Assembly: GCF_027942865.1 (NCBI RefSeq)
Contig: NC_134517.1
Location: 17,862,009-17,926,008, forward strand
Length of the DNA: 64,000 bases
DNA from: Odontesthes bonariensis
Taxonomy: Eukaryota; Chordata; Actinopteri; Atheriniformes; Atherinopsidae
Reading direction: 5' to 3'
In this document: one piece after another, positions 59,551-64,000 of the stretch
Position numbering within the stretch: the first letter of the stretch is position 1
Layout of the letters: each line of letters opens with the position of its first letter
The notes under the pieces: model-generated
The model's database searches: none
What the model was told of the DNA's origin: nothing
What the model saw: only the letters and a program-made list of their open reading frames with translations
Program-made: the position numbers and the translations under genes

Positions 59551-59783
59551 GAGGGTGGGGGCTGGGCACCGCGGGGCTGCTCCCTCATTGGTCGCTGCGG
59601 AGCTCGGAGAGGCGGGCTGACCTGACTGAGGAAGTGGAACTGCCAATGTCAACGGATCCTGGACCAGCTGTCTAGCCCCCCCCAAATCTTAAAAAAAAAA
59701 AGCGTAACAGCCAGCGGGCAACAACAGAGGTGCATCCTATGAAAGTAGAAGTCAGGTGAATAGCAGCTTCTCGCAGTTTTCAG
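59500..59783 (+). promoter_or_regulatory. probable me3 promoter and 5' noncoding exon
   Basis: Higher GC/CpG than the flanks. ATTGG (inverted CCAAT) is at about 59588. A donor-like TTTTCAG/GTGAGG at 59783/59784 could end a noncoding first exon that joins the acceptor at 60247/60248. Confidence 0.4.
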
Positions 59784-60252
59784 GTGAGGCTAATTGATCG
59801 TTAGCTTTGCGCTTGCTGGAATTGGCTGCCTCGCAGGCTCTTCCATCAAGAAAACGCCGCTTATCCTAAAAGCAGACGGCAGCTAACGGTAGCTAGTGTA
59901 GCGGCTGCAGTTGCACACAGAAAAATGTATATATGAACACACTTAACACTTCGGCTGCGTGTTTAGTCTCTATTGTTGACTCGTGTCTTAACTGTCACTG
60001 CACGTATATCGATGACACAGCAGTTGTTTGTGGCTGTAGACGTGACTCAGCTTGAAGCTAACTGTTAACGGGTCAGATTGCCCCACTCGAAGCGGGTTGT
60101 TTATAGGAGGGCAGACTCCTTCACTCGTATCATTTGCGGTATGTTTGGCATCTCCGGGTTGTGTGTCCTCTTTCCCATCTGTAAGGTGACTTGTGCTGCT
60201 AGCAAACGCACCGACTGTGCTGTGTTTCTCTCCCTGGATGTCTGCAGGCAGC

Positions 60253-63118
60253 ATGAGCTCCCTCCCAGGAATAGCCGCACTGTCTTTGTGCAGACGCGCG
60301 GCAGCGGGCGGGATGAGGGTGTTTGCCGCCTCCCCGGGTCACCCTGCGGGGGGACTGCAGGCCGACAGGGCCGCTCTTCAGCCTGTGCGGGTCTGCCACT
60401 CCGGCTCAACCCACAAGGGCAGCGTGTACACCAAAAAGCGGGGCTTCGACATTACCAGGAATCCCTACCTCAACAAGGTGAGCTCCGCAAGAGGTCTCTG
60501 TATACACCTAGGAATGAAATAGGAGTCATGCACGCCAATATGCAGACAGATCCAAACAAGGGCATTCTCAGGTGTGTGCTGTACTGTATAATACAGTCTC
60601 ACAGGTACATGTTCTTCTGTCTGAACAGGTCTGCATATCACGGCTACAACTAAAGTTATATGTATTTTTCTCATTGCTGATGAAGCTACACATTACTTTC
60701 TTGTCTAGTTAATTAAACATTTGATCCTATACCTGGTGTAAAGTAGAGCAAAATGGAGCGAAACGTAGCTATAAATCAAAGGGTATCCCCACAAAACCCA
60801 AGCATGAAAGGATTTCAGAAAACACACCGTGGGAATAATCCAAATATTCATGATGCTGTGATAAAAGTCTCGTGACAGGCAACGCTCAAGGCAACCACAT
60901 ATTGCATTGAATACGACGATCGTTGAGATCCTTTTGTGTCTTTGGTGGATGTAATATCACGGTTATGGGGAGAATTACATAGAATGGGTCTGAAAACAGT
61001 AGTTTGTATCAAGGCTCATCAAAATCTAAATATGTGCTATTGCTACGTTAACACGACATGTTATACGGACGATATTATGTCCTGTATAACATGTGCTATG
61101 ATGTTGTGTAAAATTACACATGAACGCAACAGGTTTTGGACAGACGTAGCTGCATGACAAACACTCGTGGTGAAGTGAATTCTCACTCTTCTTTTGCGTT
61201 GCATGTAGTGAAATAGATATGAAAATATCCACAAAGTTCCTCACTGCATTTCTCACCCCCCCCCCAAACTAGTGTAAAGAGATTATGCTTTCTATTGCCT
61301 CACGAGGACGGCAGGACTGATACCGAGGCATAAACGGAGTTTATTGCTTTATTTTGGTCGATTGCGGGCCATTCTCAGTTCCTTCCACTCGCAGATGCCC
61401 ACTCAGCAGTCATGTCCTCACTCACAGGTCAGTTAAGTGCAAACAGTCAGGAAGTGGAAAAAAAAAAAAAAAAAAGCTCGAAATAAACACTCACTCAATC
61501 AATCAATCAATCAAGTGGAGCCTCACTTGGGTTGAAAAGGGACAACAACAAAAAAGAAACACACCTTCTGTGTCGCGGTCTTGTTGGGCTGTTTGACACA
61601 GAGCAGCTCCAAAAACCACCATTAATGTTTGAGGTTTCACTGTGTTCTCGCACTTAAACAGCCAGAAATCCTACAGACGTGGCTTGCCTCTTACTTTCTG
61701 CAAACATGCCAGATTGTTTCCTGTAATCTCACCGGTTTCAGAGTCAGCACAGGGAATCGGTCATGTCCTCAGCGGGTCGGGTTATAAAACGATAACACAG
61801 GTTTTATAACTTCACAGTGATCGCGATAAGGTGTGGATAAAGGTTAATGTAATGATTGATACTGGTCCTGGCCACTTAATTTAAAAGACTTCCCTCTTTT
61901 CTTCATGTTTTATTTAATCTTAAGCCAAATTACAACGGCTTGCTTGGAGTGTCACCTTAATGGGTTTACTTAAGTACCTCTTTAGATGGTCGCTTTAAGA
62001 GGTTCAGCTGAAATCTGTTTATCTGTGGCTTTTTCTATGATCATGCTCACAGCACGCGGAACTCGTTTGGAAGGACTATTTTTAAGAGAGTTTTCCTCCC
62101 CACTGACGTTCTCTCTTCCTGTCTTTTGCTGATCTGGTCTGGCATGCAGCTTATCATTGTCTTCTTTCAGTGACCTTTTGCTGTAGCTGGAAAAGTTCTG
62201 CAGCTACAGCAAATCCTCCCCTCCACCGCGAGACTCTCCTCTGTGACGCGCAGCGCTGCTCTGTCGTCGGGCGTCGTTTCGCCCCAACCGCCCGTCAGTG
62301 GGGAAACACTGCGGCTTGTTGTAAACGATTGTAAATGTCCACTATCAAGTTTCCCCCTCGAAACTCTGCCAGCGTGAATAATTTACCAGGACATGGGTGC
62401 ATACGGAGCCACGGTAAAAACCAAATGAGCCTCGAGAGCCAGTTTACTCCCCGTGTAGGGCAGTGATTCTTCTCTGCTGTGTGCGAAGAGGAAGCGGGAC
62501 GAGCGGCAAAGTAGAGACAAGGAAAGAGAAGTCAAAGCTGACAGGGGAGTGGGCTCAGGCAACCCTCTCCATTGGACAGAATAAATAGAATGTACCTCAC
62601 ACTCCCCTGCTGTCTACGTTTTAAGGCCTGTCGAGTAGGAGCAGTAACTGCAACCAGAGGGCAGAGGGCTGCGCCTCCTGTGCTTTCCCTGCTCCAAGTT
62701 TCCAGCACATCTCCACGTACACGCGCTTTCTGTTGTGCTTTATTTGGTTTGTCTTGTTCAAAAGGGCCATAACCAGAGGCAAGACCTCGAAAAACTATTT
62801 TTTTTGGGGGGTTCTGGTATGAGTCATAGCTTCCATCTCAGTGTGATGACAAAGGCATGAATCACTGTGGTCTGGATTTTCCGCTCCCTGATTTAGTTCA
62901 TGGGCTCAACCCTGCGCAGACTCTTCCCAGGGATCACAGTGTTGTATAATGGCGTTTCTTTTTTTTCTTTGCCCACCCTGTAGGGAATGGCTTTCACCCT
63001 GGAGGAACGCTTACAGCTGGGCATCCACGGCCTGCTGCCCCCCTGCTTCCTCTCCCAGGATGTGCAAGTGCTGCGTGTCATGAAGAGCTATGAAACGCGC
63101 AGCAACCCTCTGGACAAG
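60253..63118 (+). CDS. me3: mitochondrial NADP-dependent malic enzyme 3, first two coding exons (continues past the window)
   Basis: Oxidative decarboxylation of malate to pyruvate with NADPH production, in the mitochondrial matrix. Exons seen: 60253-60477 (75 codons, donor GTGAGC) and 62984-63118 (45 codons, acceptor CCTGTAG, donor GTGAGA). Exon 1 gives an Arg/Ala-rich presequence (MSSLPGIAALSLCRRAAAGG) and ends KKRGFDITRNPYLNK; exon 2 reads GMAFTLEERLQLGIHGLLPP and CFLSQDVQVLRVMKSYETRS. Human ME3 has KKRGYDVTRNPHLNK then GMAFTLEERLQLGIHGLIPP and CFLSQDVQLLR, so ME3 is preferred to ME1 and ME2. The start is ATG 60253, five bases after a good acceptor (GTCTGCAG). About 480 residues with the active site lie outside the window. 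Confidence 0.9.
60478..62983 (+). other. me3: me3 intron 1
   Basis: A 2.5-kb intron. It has an (AATC)n microsatellite at about 61489-61514, an A run at about 61459-61475, and a CpG-containing patch near 62210-62320. No gene recognised. Confidence 0.6.
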
Positions 63119-64000
63119 TGAGACGCGCACATTCACAATGATGCGCCGCGTAGTGTTGTTCAAGATCATCACACCACAGCTGCAGATGTTAGAATAGACC
63201 AACCAGAATAACGTGCCTGGGGGTCAAATCGCTCCTGCATGTATACGCTCAACCAGACTCAAATGGGCCCCTGAACATGCTCAAAAGTTCCATCTTTTTG
63301 TGGAAAACCAGAAAGCGCAAGTGTATAATGACACAGTTGATCTCTTCCCCCCCCCCCCAAAAAAAAAAAAAAAAAAGCTGCTCTCGTTCACATATTTTTC
63401 TGTTTCTTTAGTCAGACGAATAAAAAACGTCAGACATTGCAATTTGAAAATCAGCCCATTAAGACTGTGTGTCAACTTCTGGCCACTTGGATCATTTCCA
63501 TCTGTTGATTTGGTCTAAGACAGAAGTCCAAATTTTTGTAACCGTCATGGGACAAAGTCACTCATTAACTTAAAGTCGACGCCCGCGCGCTGAAGTCAGC
63601 TGTTGTACATTTAAGATGATCTCCCGCAGAGGAAGAAGCAGCAGTATGACTCGAATGCTTTCTCACACAGTCGATGGCATCACGGTGTCAGACGCAGTTC
63701 AGTCAGTAACTCGATTACGTCCCATCAAACTCTAACCCCGTAGCTCAACTCAACTGTGCATTTAAACGTCTTGGGTGGTATTCTTCTTCACGATGTCCAA
63801 CAGCGCGCCCTCGTCCCTCTGATAAAGTGTGAAACTCGAAACTTGGACCCGCTCTACACACGAAATATAAGTAACAGACAGAGACCAGTCAGTATGGGTC
63901 ACCCAGATGGATGAATTAGGACAGTAACAGCACACAGTAATATGAAATCATTTAATTCAAAGTCACTGAAAGCACCTTTTGAGATAAGATGAAACCTAAA
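63119..64000 (+). other. me3: me3 intron 2, up to the window edge
   Basis: No further exon is seen. A C/A homopolymer track lies at about 63349-63377. The remainder holds no recognised feature. Confidence 0.6.

Overview
This is vertebrate genomic DNA, almost certainly from a teleost fish. Exons are short and split by GT..AG introns, there is little coding density, and microsatellites and decayed Tc1-type transposons are common. I rebuilt five genes by hand from splice sites, reading phase and remembered protein family patterns; no alignment was run.

Layout. (1) About 1-16,740, minus strand: pou2f1 (Oct-1), 16 proposed coding exons from the start codon at 16,626 to the stop at 1,431, 709 codons if a tentative 24-nt microexon is real. 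(2) About 17,070-25,200: an intergenic graveyard of Tc1/mariner relics, including one Tc1 element inserted inside another. (3) 25,254-30,316, plus strand: a gpa33-like (A33 antigen) two-Ig membrane protein whose cytoplasmic tail carries ten 13-14-residue repeats rich in Arg/Asp. (4) 32,283-46,272, plus strand: ildr2 (angulin family), ten exons, 621 aa. (5) 50,761-57,957, plus strand: ildr1, eight exons, 560 aa, with a fold-back TTAA-flanked element in its last intron. (6) 60,253 to the window end, plus strand: first two coding exons of me3, mitochondrial NADP-dependent malic enzyme.

Biology. pou2f1, gpa33 and ildr2 are also neighbours on human chromosome 1q24, so that part is an old synteny block. 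The notable departure from human is that ildr2 and ildr1 stand head to tail here, whereas human ILDR1 is on 3q and ME3 on 11q. Matching exon lengths and phases show the ildr genes are ancient paralogues. Three neighbouring plus-strand genes therefore encode single-pass Ig proteins expected at epithelial junctions. The gpa33-like tail contains SRD..LDD motifs that resemble the SRDDL motif of angulin tails, which is the most unusual signal in the window. I saw no CRISPR array, bacterial-type operon, virus or convincing RNA gene, and no clearly new system.
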